NCBI GenBank assembly: GCA_009842675.1
Contig: VYEX01000020.1
Coordinates: 1-64,000, forward strand
DNA from: Acidimicrobiia bacterium
GTDB lineage: Bacteria; Actinomycetota; Acidimicrobiia; Acidimicrobiales; Bin134
Direction of reading: 5' to 3'
DNA: 64,000 nucleotides
Shown: piece after piece, positions 39,690-50,712 of the stretch
How the letters are laid out: every line of letters begins with the position of its first letter
Position numbering within the stretch: the stretch's first letter is position 1
The notes under the pieces: generated by a model
What the model was told of the DNA's origin: nothing
Seen by the model: only the letters and a program-made list of their open reading frames with translations
Database searches by the model: none
Translations under genes and position numbers: made by a program

Positions 39690-39703
39690 GCTAGGGTGCC
39701 GGC

Positions 39704-40153
39704 ATGGGATCCAGCGATACTCCCTCCACCGCTGATCTGCTGCGGCGGAACGGCCTGCAAGTGACTGCTCAGAGGATTGCCGTCATCCGTGCCGTTTCGG
39801 CCTGTCCTCACGGTACCGTTGAGGATGTGGCCGAGGCGGTCCACAACGACATCGGCGCCATCTCCCGCCAGGCGGTTTATGACGCGCTGGCAATGCTCGC
39901 CGAGAAGGGCCTGATCCGTCGGATTCAGCCCGCAGGATCGCCGGCTCGCTACGAAGACCGAGTTGGCGACAACCACCACCACCTGATCTGTCGCAGCTGC
40001 AATCGGATGGTCGACGTGGACTGCGCGGTGGGCTACACCCCGTGTCTGACCGCCTCCGATGACCTGGGATTCGAGATCGATGAGGCGGAGGTCATCTATT
40101 GGGGACGCTGTCCCGAGTGCTTCGCCACCAGCCCAGAACCGGCCGCCTCATGA
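39704..40153 (+). CDS. furA: Fur family transcriptional regulator (FurA/CatR-like)
   Basis: [34 protein letters not shown]..., [22 protein letters not shown], followed by katG as in actinobacterial furA-katG loci. Confidence 0.92.
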   Translation: MGSSDTPSTADLLRRNGLQVTAQRIAVIRAVSACPHGTVEDVAEAVHNDIGAISRQAVYDALAMLAEKGLIRRIQPAGSPARYEDRVGDNHHHLICRSCNRMVDVDCAVGYTPCLTASDDLGFEIDEAEVIYWGRCPECFATSPEPAAS

Positions 40154-42376
<2,223 letters not shown>

Positions 42377-42383
42377 GGATGGC

Positions 42384-42434
42384 GCTAGCCGGCTGGTCAG
42401 CGGGATCCCCCTCTCCCGCTGACCGGCAGCTAGC
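42384..42434. terminator. Large near-perfect inverted repeat between convergent katG and TPP-enzyme genes (candidate bidirectional terminator)
   Basis: GCTAGCcggctGGTCAGCGGG-atccccctct-CCCGCTGACCggcaGCTAGC; 10-bp perfect inner stem plus 6-bp outer stem. Confidence 0.6.
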
Positions 42435-42484
42435 TCGTTGTCGGAAGGCTTGGTAGCCAGTTCGAACGCGGAGAGTGGGTGTCC

Positions 42485-44101
42485 CTAGAACCCGTTTGTG
42501 GGCAGCGGATCGATGACCAGCTCGACCACCGCGGGCCGGTCTTCGGCGATCATTTCCCGGACTGCGCTGCGGAGGCCGTCGTTGTCGACAACCCGAGTAG
42601 CGGCGCAGCCGAACGACTCGGCGTACTTGACCAGGTCGGGATTGCGCAGCTCGGTGCCGAGCAGCCGTCCGCCGTAGTTGAGCTCTTGGTCGAGGCGGGT
42701 GTTCCCGTATCCGCTGTCGTTGACCACGATGTGCACGGTCGGGATGTCGTATTGGACGGCGGTGGCCAGCTCGTTGCTGGCGAACAAGAAGCCGCCGTCG
42801 CCGTTGATCGACACCACCGGTCGCTCAGGGGCGGCCACCTTGGCGCCGAGGGCCATGTTCATGGCGAAACCGAGCGTGCCCATATACGACGACGTGAGGT
42901 AGGACCGGGGATGGGCTACCGGCAGGTACATGTGGCACATGTAGCCCACCATGGTGGCGTCGACCGCCAAAATCGCATTGGCGGGCAGGCTGTCGGCCAG
43001 AGCCTCGACGATGGCGGCTTGGGGACCAGCGGCGCGATGGGCAGCATCAACCCTCTGGCGTGCCTCTCGCCACTGCCCTGAGCGATCGGGATTTGGATCG
43101 CTGATCTGCCGTAGCGCGTCGAGCAGGTCGGCTGCGCCCGCTTCGGCATCGCCTACAAGGGGGATCTCGGGCGGGGTGAACCGGCCGATCTCGGAGGGAT
43201 CGACGTCGAGGTGGATCAGTCGGTGGCTGTCGCCCAGCCCGACTCCCTGTAGGCGGGTTCCCACGGCGAGCACCACATCGGCGTCGGCGATGATCGGTGC
43301 GAGGCGCTGGTGGACGAACAGCGTGCCAATCGCCGCGGGGTCGCGGCCGTCGATCACGCCCTTGCCCTCCCGAGTGGAGATAGTCGCCGCTTGGAGGTGG
43401 TGTTGCAGCTCGCGAAGGACAGGGGCAGCGCCGTGGGCTCCGCCGCCGACGACCATCAGAGGATGGTCGGCCTCTGCCAGCAACCGGGCGGCCTGGGCCA
43501 CGAGCTCGGGATCGGGCCGCGTCGGTTCGGGAGCGACGGGGTCGACAACCGGCGCACTTGTCGGTTCGCCCATGGTCTCAGGGGGAATTTCTAGGTGAGC
43601 GGGCCGAGGGCGGCCGCTGGTCATCGCCGCGAAGGCCCGTCTCACCGCGCCAGGAAGCTGGTCGGCTTCGGTGATTCGCTCGGCATACTTGGTGATGGGC
43701 CGAACCACGTCGAGCTGGTCGTGGACTTCGTGGGGGAGGCTGTTGCCCTGGCCGATGGCGTCCCGGTTGATCTGCCCTGATATCTGGAACACCGGCGACG
43801 ACGCGGCGTATGCCGTGGCCAGCCCTGACCCCGCGTTGTACACGCCGGGGCCGGGCACGATGAGCGTCGTGCCTGGCCGCCCGCTCACCCGGGCGTATCC
43901 GTCGGCCATAAAGGCTGTGGCCTGCTCGTGACGCACGGTTATGTAGCGGATCTTGTCGGCGCCGCGGTGGAAGGAGTCCAAGATATGCATCAGCTGCACG
44001 CCGGGAATGCCGAATACCACCTCGACGCCCTCTCGTACAAGCTGCTCGACAACCGCCGATCCCCCCGAACGGGTCGAGACGGCATCGGATTGCGTGGTCA
44101 T
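42485..44101 (-). CDS. Thiamine pyrophosphate-binding protein (acetolactate synthase-like)
   Basis: VEQLVREGVEVVFGIPGVQLMHILDSF, VRHEQATAFMADGYARVSGRPG, NGDGGFLFASNELATAVQYDIPTVHIVVNDSGYGN. Confidence 0.92.
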   Translation of the reverse strand: MTTQSDAVSTRSGGSAVVEQLVREGVEVVFGIPGVQLMHILDSFHRGADKIRYITVRHEQATAFMADGYARVSGRPGTTLIVPGPGVYNAGSGLATAYAASSPVFQISGQINRDAIGQGNSLPHEVHDQLDVVRPITKYAERITEADQLPGAVRRAFAAMTSGRPRPAHLEIPPETMGEPTSAPVVDPVAPEPTRPDPELVAQAARLLAEADHPLMVVGGGAHGAAPVLRELQHHLQAATISTREGKGVIDGRDPAAIGTLFVHQRLAPIIADADVVLAVGTRLQGVGLGDSHRLIHLDVDPSEIGRFTPPEIPLVGDAEAGAADLLDALRQISDPNPDRSGQWREARQRVDAAHRAAGPQAAIVEALADSLPANAILAVDATMVGYMCHMYLPVAHPRSYLTSSYMGTLGFAMNMALGAKVAAPERPVVSINGDGGFLFASNELATAVQYDIPTVHIVVNDSGYGNTRLDQELNYGGRLLGTELRNPDLVKYAESFGCAATRVVDNDGLRSAVREMIAEDRPAVVELVIDPLPTNGF

Positions 44102-44224
44102 GGTGCCTCCACCCTTACCGTTCCCCCGATGCCTGCCAATTCGTGCCGTGCCCTGCTTCTGAGAGTGTCGCCCGCCAGGTGCTGGCAGTAATTTGAGTCC
44201 ACCAAGCTGCCAAAGGAGCTCGCT

Positions 44225-45118
44225 GTGGAGTTGCGGAACAAGACCATTGTGGTGACGGGGCCGACGGGGATGGTGGGGCCACCGCTGTGCAAGTCGTTGG
44301 CTGCCGACAATCGGGTGATTGCGCTGGCTCGGTTCTCAGACCCTGGTGCCCGGGCTGATCTGGAGGCTGGGGGAGTGGAGTGCATCGCCGTTGATTTCGT
44401 GACCGCCGACTTCTCGGCGGTTCCCCGCGATGTGGACGTGGTGGTGAATCTGGCGGTGATCAAGACCGGCGACTGGAAGACGGACCTGGCGGTGTGCTCG
44501 GAGGCCACCGGGCACTTGATGAGCCACTTCCGCGACGCGGAGGCGTTCCTCCATTGCTCGTCGGGGGCGGTGTATCAGCCAAATGGGGGCCAGCCGTTCA
44601 CCGAGGACAGCCCCCATGGCAATCACCACGCCCACATGATGCCCACCTATTCGATCTGCAAGATTGCGGCCGAGTCGGTGGCCCGATTCGGGGCTCAGGA
44701 ATTCGATCTGCCGACGGTGATCGCCCGGCTCAATGTGCCCTACGGCGACACCGCCGGCTGGCCGCTGTTCCACCTGCTGATGATGCGGGCGGGCATGGAC
44801 ATAGAAGTTCACACCGATGGCGCCCGCTACAACCTCATCCACGACGAAGACATCGTCGCCGATTTGCCAGTGTTGCTGGATCTGGCATCGGTTCCCGCCA
44901 CCACCTTGAACTGGGCCAGCCCAGGGCTGGTATCGGTTGCCGACTGGTGCGCGTACATGGCCGAACTAGACGGTTGCGGCCCACCCAAAATCGTGGAGGC
45001 CGACACCGCCATTCCCAGCACGGTGATGGACACCAGCCGCATTGAGGAACTGCGTCCCGACCGCCTGATGGGCTGGCAAGACGGCATTCGCCGCCTAGTA
45101 GAGAACCATCCCGCCTGA
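44225..45118 (+). CDS. NAD-dependent epimerase/dehydratase family protein
   Basis: IVVTGPTGMVGPPLCKSLAADNRVIAL, HCSSGAVY, YSICKIAAE. Confidence 0.88.
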   Translation: MELRNKTIVVTGPTGMVGPPLCKSLAADNRVIALARFSDPGARADLEAGGVECIAVDFVTADFSAVPRDVDVVVNLAVIKTGDWKTDLAVCSEATGHLMSHFRDAEAFLHCSSGAVYQPNGGQPFTEDSPHGNHHAHMMPTYSICKIAAESVARFGAQEFDLPTVIARLNVPYGDTAGWPLFHLLMMRAGMDIEVHTDGARYNLIHDEDIVADLPVLLDLASVPATTLNWASPGLVSVADWCAYMAELDGCGPPKIVEADTAIPSTVMDTSRIEELRPDRLMGWQDGIRRLVENHPA

Positions 45119-45187
45119 CCGGTATCTCGTAGAGCCAACAAGCCCCAGCGCGATAGGGTGCCCTCTGCGCCGGAATGCGGCGTCCAC

Positions 45188-45275
45188 GTCGGAGTGGCGG
45201 AATTGGCAGACGCGCTAGCTTGAGGGGCTAGTGCCCAATACGGGCGTGGGGGTTCAAGTCCCCCCTCCGACACCA
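45188..45275 (+). tRNA. tRNA-Leu (anticodon GAG), CCA encoded
   Basis: Acceptor GTCGGAG/CTCCGAC, anticodon stem CTAGC-TTGAGGG-GCTAG, long variable arm TGCCCAATACGGGCGT, T-arm GGGGGTTCAAGTCCCCC, then ACCA. Confidence 0.95.
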
Positions 45276-45364
45276 GTTAGTTCTCGAGCCGAACGCCGTT
45301 TGGGGAAGTCGTCTACGTTTGCCGTGCTCGGCATCGCAGGCATCGGGGGTTCGAAAGATCGGCT

Positions 45365-46348
45365 TCAAACAGCCCGGTGGAAGCGTCGGGACCCGCCCTG
45401 CACCAGGGGCGTGGCATCTTTGACGAAAGCAGTCCAGTGCGGGTTGGAAATGGTTGTGGCCCGGAGGTCGCTGTAGGCGCTGAGGGAATCGATCTGCCAG
45501 GTGGAGTGCACCTCGGCCTCGAGGTAGCCCTGATCCACGGTGCGCCAGCGATTGAGAAGCGGGCAGCCGCCCTCGGCCATGAACGGGTCGTAGTGGTGTT
45601 CGAGCAGGTCGACGTAGGCGTCGGCGCCAGCTGCGGCGGTACGGGCGGCAATGGTGTACAGCACGGGGTCGGTGTCGGGCGGCGTTTCAGGGGGCGACTG
45701 GTGCTCGACCGGTGACAGTTCGAATGGGCAAGCGAAAATCTTCAGCGAGCCCAAGTCGATGCCCAGGCTGGCAAAGCCCTCCTGACTCGAGCTGGCCATA
45801 CCGTCTGGCGTACCGAGGTAGCGCTCCAGCTGAGCCATGTCGGTGAAGGACTGCTCCCAAATGTGGGTCCAGGGCCGACCCTTGGCCGACACCCACCCCA
45901 CATCGTCGGCACCGAAGGCAGATGCCGCTATTCCCTGAGGCCGGGCCGCCAGGGCTTTGAGCGCCTCCCCGTCCGCTTCGGTGCTTGCGTTCAGCAGCAA
46001 CACCCTGCGTATGCCGCCGCGCACCTCCTGGGCGGCGTCAGGCGTGGTGTAGCGCGTCGCGTAGGTGTTGTCGGTGATGCACTCGGGGCTGTCGGGCATG
46101 ACGTAGTTGTCGATGGCCCCGATGTGGTACGGGTGCACCATGTAGGGCCCGGAGTAGCTTGCTTCGTCGACAAAGGTGTTCTCCCAGATCACCGTGTCGG
46201 AGTCGAGATCGACACCGGCGGAGGAATCCAACAGGCCCGGTATGAAGTGATCGGCGGCGCTCAACACGTCGATCATCTCTTGGACCCTTGCGTCGGGCAC
46301 GCCCGGATTAACGGGAAGGATGTAGAACCGCCTGATCATGCTGGCCAC
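45365..46348 (-). CDS. Hypothetical protein with several dimeric alpha/beta-barrel-like (EthD/NIPSNAP-type) segments
   Basis: 327 aa; RRFYILPVNPGVPDARVQEMIDVLSAADHFIPG and C-terminal LYTIAARTAAAGADAYVDLLEHHYDPFMAEGGCPLLNRWRTVDQGYLEAEVHSTWQIDSLSAYSDLRA..NPHWTAFVKDATPLV. Confidence 0.6.
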   Translation of the reverse strand: MASMIRRFYILPVNPGVPDARVQEMIDVLSAADHFIPGLLDSSAGVDLDSDTVIWENTFVDEASYSGPYMVHPYHIGAIDNYVMPDSPECITDNTYATRYTTPDAAQEVRGGIRRVLLLNASTEADGEALKALAARPQGIAASAFGADDVGWVSAKGRPWTHIWEQSFTDMAQLERYLGTPDGMASSSQEGFASLGIDLGSLKIFACPFELSPVEHQSPPETPPDTDPVLYTIAARTAAAGADAYVDLLEHHYDPFMAEGGCPLLNRWRTVDQGYLEAEVHSTWQIDSLSAYSDLRATTISNPHWTAFVKDATPLVQGGSRRFHRAV

Positions 46349-46444
46349 GGTCCTCGAACGTACTCGATCACTGGCCGATCTCGATATCCCCGGTCGAAGC
46401 TAGTATTTCCCCGGATTGATCTAGCAGGCCTCGAGGGGGAAGCG

Positions 46445-47899
46445 ATGCGTCGAGGAAGGTGGCTGGCCCTGGTGGTTGTGGTTGCGCTGTTGCTTGCGGG
46501 GTGCGGTGGGGATTCAGACGGGTCCCCACCCGATTCGGCGGGCGCGAGTGAGGCGACGGCGACACCGGAGCCCACGACCCCTCCTGACGAGGACAGCGCC
46601 GCCCCAGAAGACGGGGGCGACTCGGCCACTGCCGACGGAGACTCTGAGCAGAGCAGCACGGCCGAGAGTGGAACTTCTGAGGAGAGCACCTCCTCCGCAG
46701 ACGCTCCTGAGGAAAGCGATGCCGTAGAGAGCGAAGAGCCCGAGGAAGAAGTCATCGAGCTGACGGCGACTGCTCGGGGGGTGACCGCGGACACCATCAC
46801 ACTGGGTGTTGCCATTACGGATGTGACCGTCTTTGCCGATGTGGGCGACATCTTGGCCCGGTATCAGCCGCTGGTCGACGTCACCAATGCTGCCGGCGGT
46901 ATCAACGGGCGCCAGGTGGAGATCATCACCGAACAATGGGACATCCTCGATTCGGTGGCGTTCGAAGCGGCCTGCGTGGCTCTCACCGAAGACAACGAGG
47001 TGTTCTTGGTGCTCGGTTTTATGCCCGCTGGCTGGGGCAGCATCTTTTGCTACATCGACCTCAATGAGACCATCGTCATCAACACCTCCGACTTGGATCA
47101 GCAGGATCTCGATATGAGCGACGGGCGTTTGATCACCACCCGCCCGTATCAGTTCGGCTCGCTGCTCGCCGGACTGGAGCTGTTGAGGCCCGAGCTTGAG
47201 GGAGCCAGGGTGGTCATCTACGGCGCCTCTGTCGACGGGCGGATCGAGACCGCCGAAAAACTGCTGCGCAGCTTTGGGGCCGAGATTCTCGAGGTCACCA
47301 GACAACAGATCGGCGGGGAGGACCTGATTGCTGCGGAGGCCGAGATCGACATCCACGTCGAGCGGTGGCGGACGCACAATCCCGACTGGATCATCAACGT
47401 CGACGGCGCCGTGGCCGGAAGCCTGCAAGGACTTGAGCGGGCAGGGCTAACCGACTGGAACATCGTCACTCCGGCCAACGATGCGCCTAGCAATAACGCG
47501 ATGGGCGCCGATCTGAGTCTGTTTTCCAATCTGATTGCCACCGGGGAGCCCGGCGCCGAAGAACTGGCCGCCCAAGGCCTTTATGGCATTCCCGAGTGCT
47601 TCGACATCATCAACGCGGCGACCGATCAGGGCTTGGGAACGTCCGGCAAAGCCGAAGACGCCCAAGCCGGGACCGCGATCGAAGTTTGCGCGGCGTGGGA
47701 CGTCTTTGTGGCGCTGGCGACAGCCGCCGGACCCAACCTCACCCCGGAGAGCTTCCTCCAGGCCGGATACGACCTCGGGTCCTTCCCTATGACCGGGTCG
47801 CCCAGCGGGTCACTGGCCCCCGACAAGCCGTGGGTGTCCAACGCCCAGCCGGCACTCTTCGTCTATGACGCAGAGCTGGATGCCTTCGTTCCCCGCTAA
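46445..47899 (+). CDS. ABC transporter substrate-binding lipoprotein (branched-chain amino acid/urea-type, type I periplasmic fold)
   Basis: Lipobox MRRGRWLALVVVVALLLAGCGG at 46445; GVTADTITLGVAITD..., LVDVTNAAGGINGRQVEIITEQWD; start inside longer ORF 45863. Confidence 0.85.
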   Translation: MRRGRWLALVVVVALLLAGCGGDSDGSPPDSAGASEATATPEPTTPPDEDSAAPEDGGDSATADGDSEQSSTAESGTSEESTSSADAPEESDAVESEEPEEEVIELTATARGVTADTITLGVAITDVTVFADVGDILARYQPLVDVTNAAGGINGRQVEIITEQWDILDSVAFEAACVALTEDNEVFLVLGFMPAGWGSIFCYIDLNETIVINTSDLDQQDLDMSDGRLITTRPYQFGSLLAGLELLRPELEGARVVIYGASVDGRIETAEKLLRSFGAEILEVTRQQIGGEDLIAAEAEIDIHVERWRTHNPDWIINVDGAVAGSLQGLERAGLTDWNIVTPANDAPSNNAMGADLSLFSNLIATGEPGAEELAAQGLYGIPECFDIINAATDQGLGTSGKAEDAQAGTAIEVCAAWDVFVALATAAGPNLTPESFLQAGYDLGSFPMTGSPSGSLAPDKPWVSNAQPALFVYDAELDAFVPR

Positions 47900-47977
47900 A
47901 GGGGAAGAGGCGAGGTATTGGCCTCACCAACTACCCTGCGAACGCGTCCCGCGTGAACCACTATTGGAGGAGGATCT

Positions 47978-49189
47978 GTGACTGCCATCGAACCGGACAT
48001 CTTGTCGCCGAAGTTTTTTGAGGATCCCAACGCCGTCTTGGAGGTCATGCGGGAGGACTACCCCGTGGTGTACCACGAGCCCACCCAGGCCTGGCTCATC
48101 TCCCGCTACGACGATGTGGAGCGGGCCTTCAAAGACAAGGCCTTCACCTCCAAGAACTATGAGTGGCAGCTTGAGCCGGTCCACGGCCGGACCATCCTCC
48201 AAATGGAGGGCCGCGACCACTCTGCGCATCGCAATCTGATCGCCCCTGCCTTCCGAGGCAGCGAGCTGACGGCCAAGTTCGTCCCGGTCATCGCGGCCAA
48301 CGCCCGCGACCTCATTGACGGCTTCCGCACCGACGGTAAGGTCGATCTGGTCGACCAGTTCACCATCCGCTTCCCAATCAACGTGATCGTCGACATGCTG
48401 GGGCTCGACAAATCAGACCACGAGCGGTTCCAGAAGTGGTACCACTCGATCATGATGTTCCTCAGCAACCTCACTGGTGACGAGGAGGTCATGGCCCAGG
48501 GCCTCCAGACCAAAGACGAGCTTGAGTCCTACATGATGCCGATCATCGCCCAGCGGCGGGCCGACCCCGGCGACGATCTGCTCAGCACGCTGTGTACCGC
48601 CATCATCGACGGCGAGCAGATGACCGACCTGGAGATCAAGGCATTCGTGTCGCTGCTGTTGGTGGCCGGGGGAGAGACCACCGACAAAGCGATGTCCAAC
48701 ATGATGATGAACCTGATCGCCAACCCCGATCAGCTCCAGGCGGTACGCGACGACCGCAGCCTCATCGACAATGCGTTCGCCGAGACGCTGCGACACTCCC
48801 CACCAGTGCAGATGATCATGCGCCAGCCCGAGGAGGACGTGGAGATGCACGGCGTGACCATTCCGGCCGGCTCCACGGTGACCTGCCTCATCGCCGGCGC
48901 CAACCGCGACCCCCGCCACTACGCCGACCCGGACAAATTCGACATCTTTCGCGACGACCTGGATGTGTCCAAAGCGTTCTCGGGGGCGGCCAACCACACC
49001 GGCTTCTGTTTGGGACGCCACTTCTGCATCGGGGCCATGCTGGCCAAGACCGAGGTCGACATCGCCACCAACCAGCTGCTCGACGCCATGGACGACGTTG
49101 CCTTCGACGGCGTGGCGCCTACTCCGGAAGGCGTATTCACCAGGGCCCCCAAGTCCATGCCCCTCACGTTCACGCCAACCGGCCCCTGA
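47978..49189 (+). CDS. Cytochrome P450
   Basis: I-helix LLLVAGGETTDKAM, ETLR, heme segment HTGFCLGRHFCIGAMLAKTE. Confidence 0.93.
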   Translation: MTAIEPDILSPKFFEDPNAVLEVMREDYPVVYHEPTQAWLISRYDDVERAFKDKAFTSKNYEWQLEPVHGRTILQMEGRDHSAHRNLIAPAFRGSELTAKFVPVIAANARDLIDGFRTDGKVDLVDQFTIRFPINVIVDMLGLDKSDHERFQKWYHSIMMFLSNLTGDEEVMAQGLQTKDELESYMMPIIAQRRADPGDDLLSTLCTAIIDGEQMTDLEIKAFVSLLLVAGGETTDKAMSNMMMNLIANPDQLQAVRDDRSLIDNAFAETLRHSPPVQMIMRQPEEDVEMHGVTIPAGSTVTCLIAGANRDPRHYADPDKFDIFRDDLDVSKAFSGAANHTGFCLGRHFCIGAMLAKTEVDIATNQLLDAMDDVAFDGVAPTPEGVFTRAPKSMPLTFTPTGP

Positions 49190-49217
49190 GTATCTCGCGC
49201 CGCCGGGGCAGGTATAA

Positions 49218-50588
49218 CTAAGCGTTCTTGCCCAGCGTTGTGGCGGGACTGGGGGTCTCGCCTTGGAGCTGACGGCGGCGTTCAAAGAGTTCTTCGGCCG
49301 CGGCCTGGGCATTGGCGGCAACTTCTTGGACATCGACGGAGATCACCTCGCCATCCGCCACCAACTGCTGCCCCTGGACCCAGACATTGGCCACGTCGTG
49401 AGATGATGCCGTGAACACGAGGTGGGCGGCGATGTTGAAGTCGTCGCCGTGCATAACCGGGACGAAGTGCAGCCCGCCCAGGTCAACGGTGACGATGTCG
49501 GCGTCTTTGCCCGCCTCTAGCGAGCCGGTCACATCGTCGAGGCCCAGCGCCCGAGCACCGGAAAGGGTGGCCATGTCCAGGATGTCCCAGGGGTCGCCAG
49601 AGGTGGGGTCGAGGGTGCTCACCTTTTGAAGCAGCGAGGCGAACTTCATCTCCTCGAGCATGTCGAGGTTGTTGTTCTCCTTCTCACCGTCGGTGCCCAG
49701 GGCCACGGTCATGCCCTGCTGGCGGTAGAAGCCGATCCGGGCTGGGCCCGAGGACAGCTTCATGTTGGAGCAGGGGCAGTGGGTGACACTGGTGCCGGTC
49801 TGCACCATCAACTGCACCTCCCGGTCGTCGAGCCACACGCCGTGGGCGACCACACTGTTTTCTCCCAGGATTCCCCGGTTGTAGAACTCCTCGATGGGGC
49901 GGCGACCGAATTGGCGGAGGCACTCCTGCACCTCCCAGATGGACTCCGACGAATGGGTGTGGATCCCAGTGCCGAACTCCTCGGCCAGATCAGCGGCCTG
50001 GCGGAACATGTCCGGCGAGCAGTAGAAGATGTGCTCGAGGCCCACCCAGGTGCGCACTCGTCCATCTGCCGCCGTCAGATGGGTCTCCAACAACCACCGA
50101 TTGGTCTCCAGGGTCTCGAAGTAGTCGTACAAGTCGGCGGTGTAGGGGGCCAGCGTGGCCCGAATGCCGATTGCCTCCGCGGCCCGGGCCGAGCCCTCCA
50201 TGTGCCGCCACATGTCCAGAACCGAAATTGTGCCGCCCCGCAGCCCCTCGGTGTAGGCCATCCACGACGCGGCCTCGGCGATTTCCGGGGTCAGCGCCCG
50301 ATGAGCCGGATCAATGTGGTCCTCCAGCCACTCCCACAGCGCCAGCGACTCCGCGGTTCCCCGCAGTAGGCCGGAATGAAGGTGGCAATTGTGAAAGCCT
50401 GGAACCACCGCGTGCCCAGTTGCGTCAATGGTGTCGATGTTCGCCGCCGCGGGATGCTCACCTACCTCGACCACGCTGCCGACCAGTTCGATTTTACCGT
50501 CGATCACCAACACCGATCCCGGATCAAAGACGACCTTGGATCCCTCCATGGGGAGCACCGTTCCGCCGCGCAACAAGAAACTGGTCAC
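49218..50588 (-). CDS. Amidohydrolase, MTA/SAH-deaminase or chlorohydrolase-like
   Basis: VVPGFHNCHLHSGLLRG (HxH), HTHSSES, VVAHGVWLDDRE, HCPCSNMKLSSG, VALGTDGEKENNNLDMLEEMK. Confidence 0.87.
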   Translation of the reverse strand: MTSFLLRGGTVLPMEGSKVVFDPGSVLVIDGKIELVGSVVEVGEHPAAANIDTIDATGHAVVPGFHNCHLHSGLLRGTAESLALWEWLEDHIDPAHRALTPEIAEAASWMAYTEGLRGGTISVLDMWRHMEGSARAAEAIGIRATLAPYTADLYDYFETLETNRWLLETHLTAADGRVRTWVGLEHIFYCSPDMFRQAADLAEEFGTGIHTHSSESIWEVQECLRQFGRRPIEEFYNRGILGENSVVAHGVWLDDREVQLMVQTGTSVTHCPCSNMKLSSGPARIGFYRQQGMTVALGTDGEKENNNLDMLEEMKFASLLQKVSTLDPTSGDPWDILDMATLSGARALGLDDVTGSLEAGKDADIVTVDLGGLHFVPVMHGDDFNIAAHLVFTASSHDVANVWVQGQQLVADGEVISVDVQEVAANAQAAAEELFERRRQLQGETPSPATTLGKNA

Positions 50589-50712
50589 CGTGCCTGCCTT
50601 TCAGAGCCGCATCTGCGGATCACGGTAGTTGCTTTATTTCGGCTGGCGCGTCGGCGGCTTCATACAGGCCACTCCGCTGCCTGCGGCAGTGGACAGGGGC
50701 TAGCGTCTGTTC

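Noticed and set aside
45188-45275. tRNA-Leu as an integration (att) site for a genomic island
   Set aside because: No integrase and no repeated tRNA 3' end seen nearby; flanking genes have host-like GC.
45863-46444. N-terminal 194 codons of ORF 45863..47899
   Set aside because: Antisense to the minus-strand gene 45365..46348; the lipobox start at 46445 is the credible N-terminus.
48413-49333. 306-aa minus-strand ORF
   Set aside because: Antisense to the cytochrome P450, which has clear I-helix and heme motifs.
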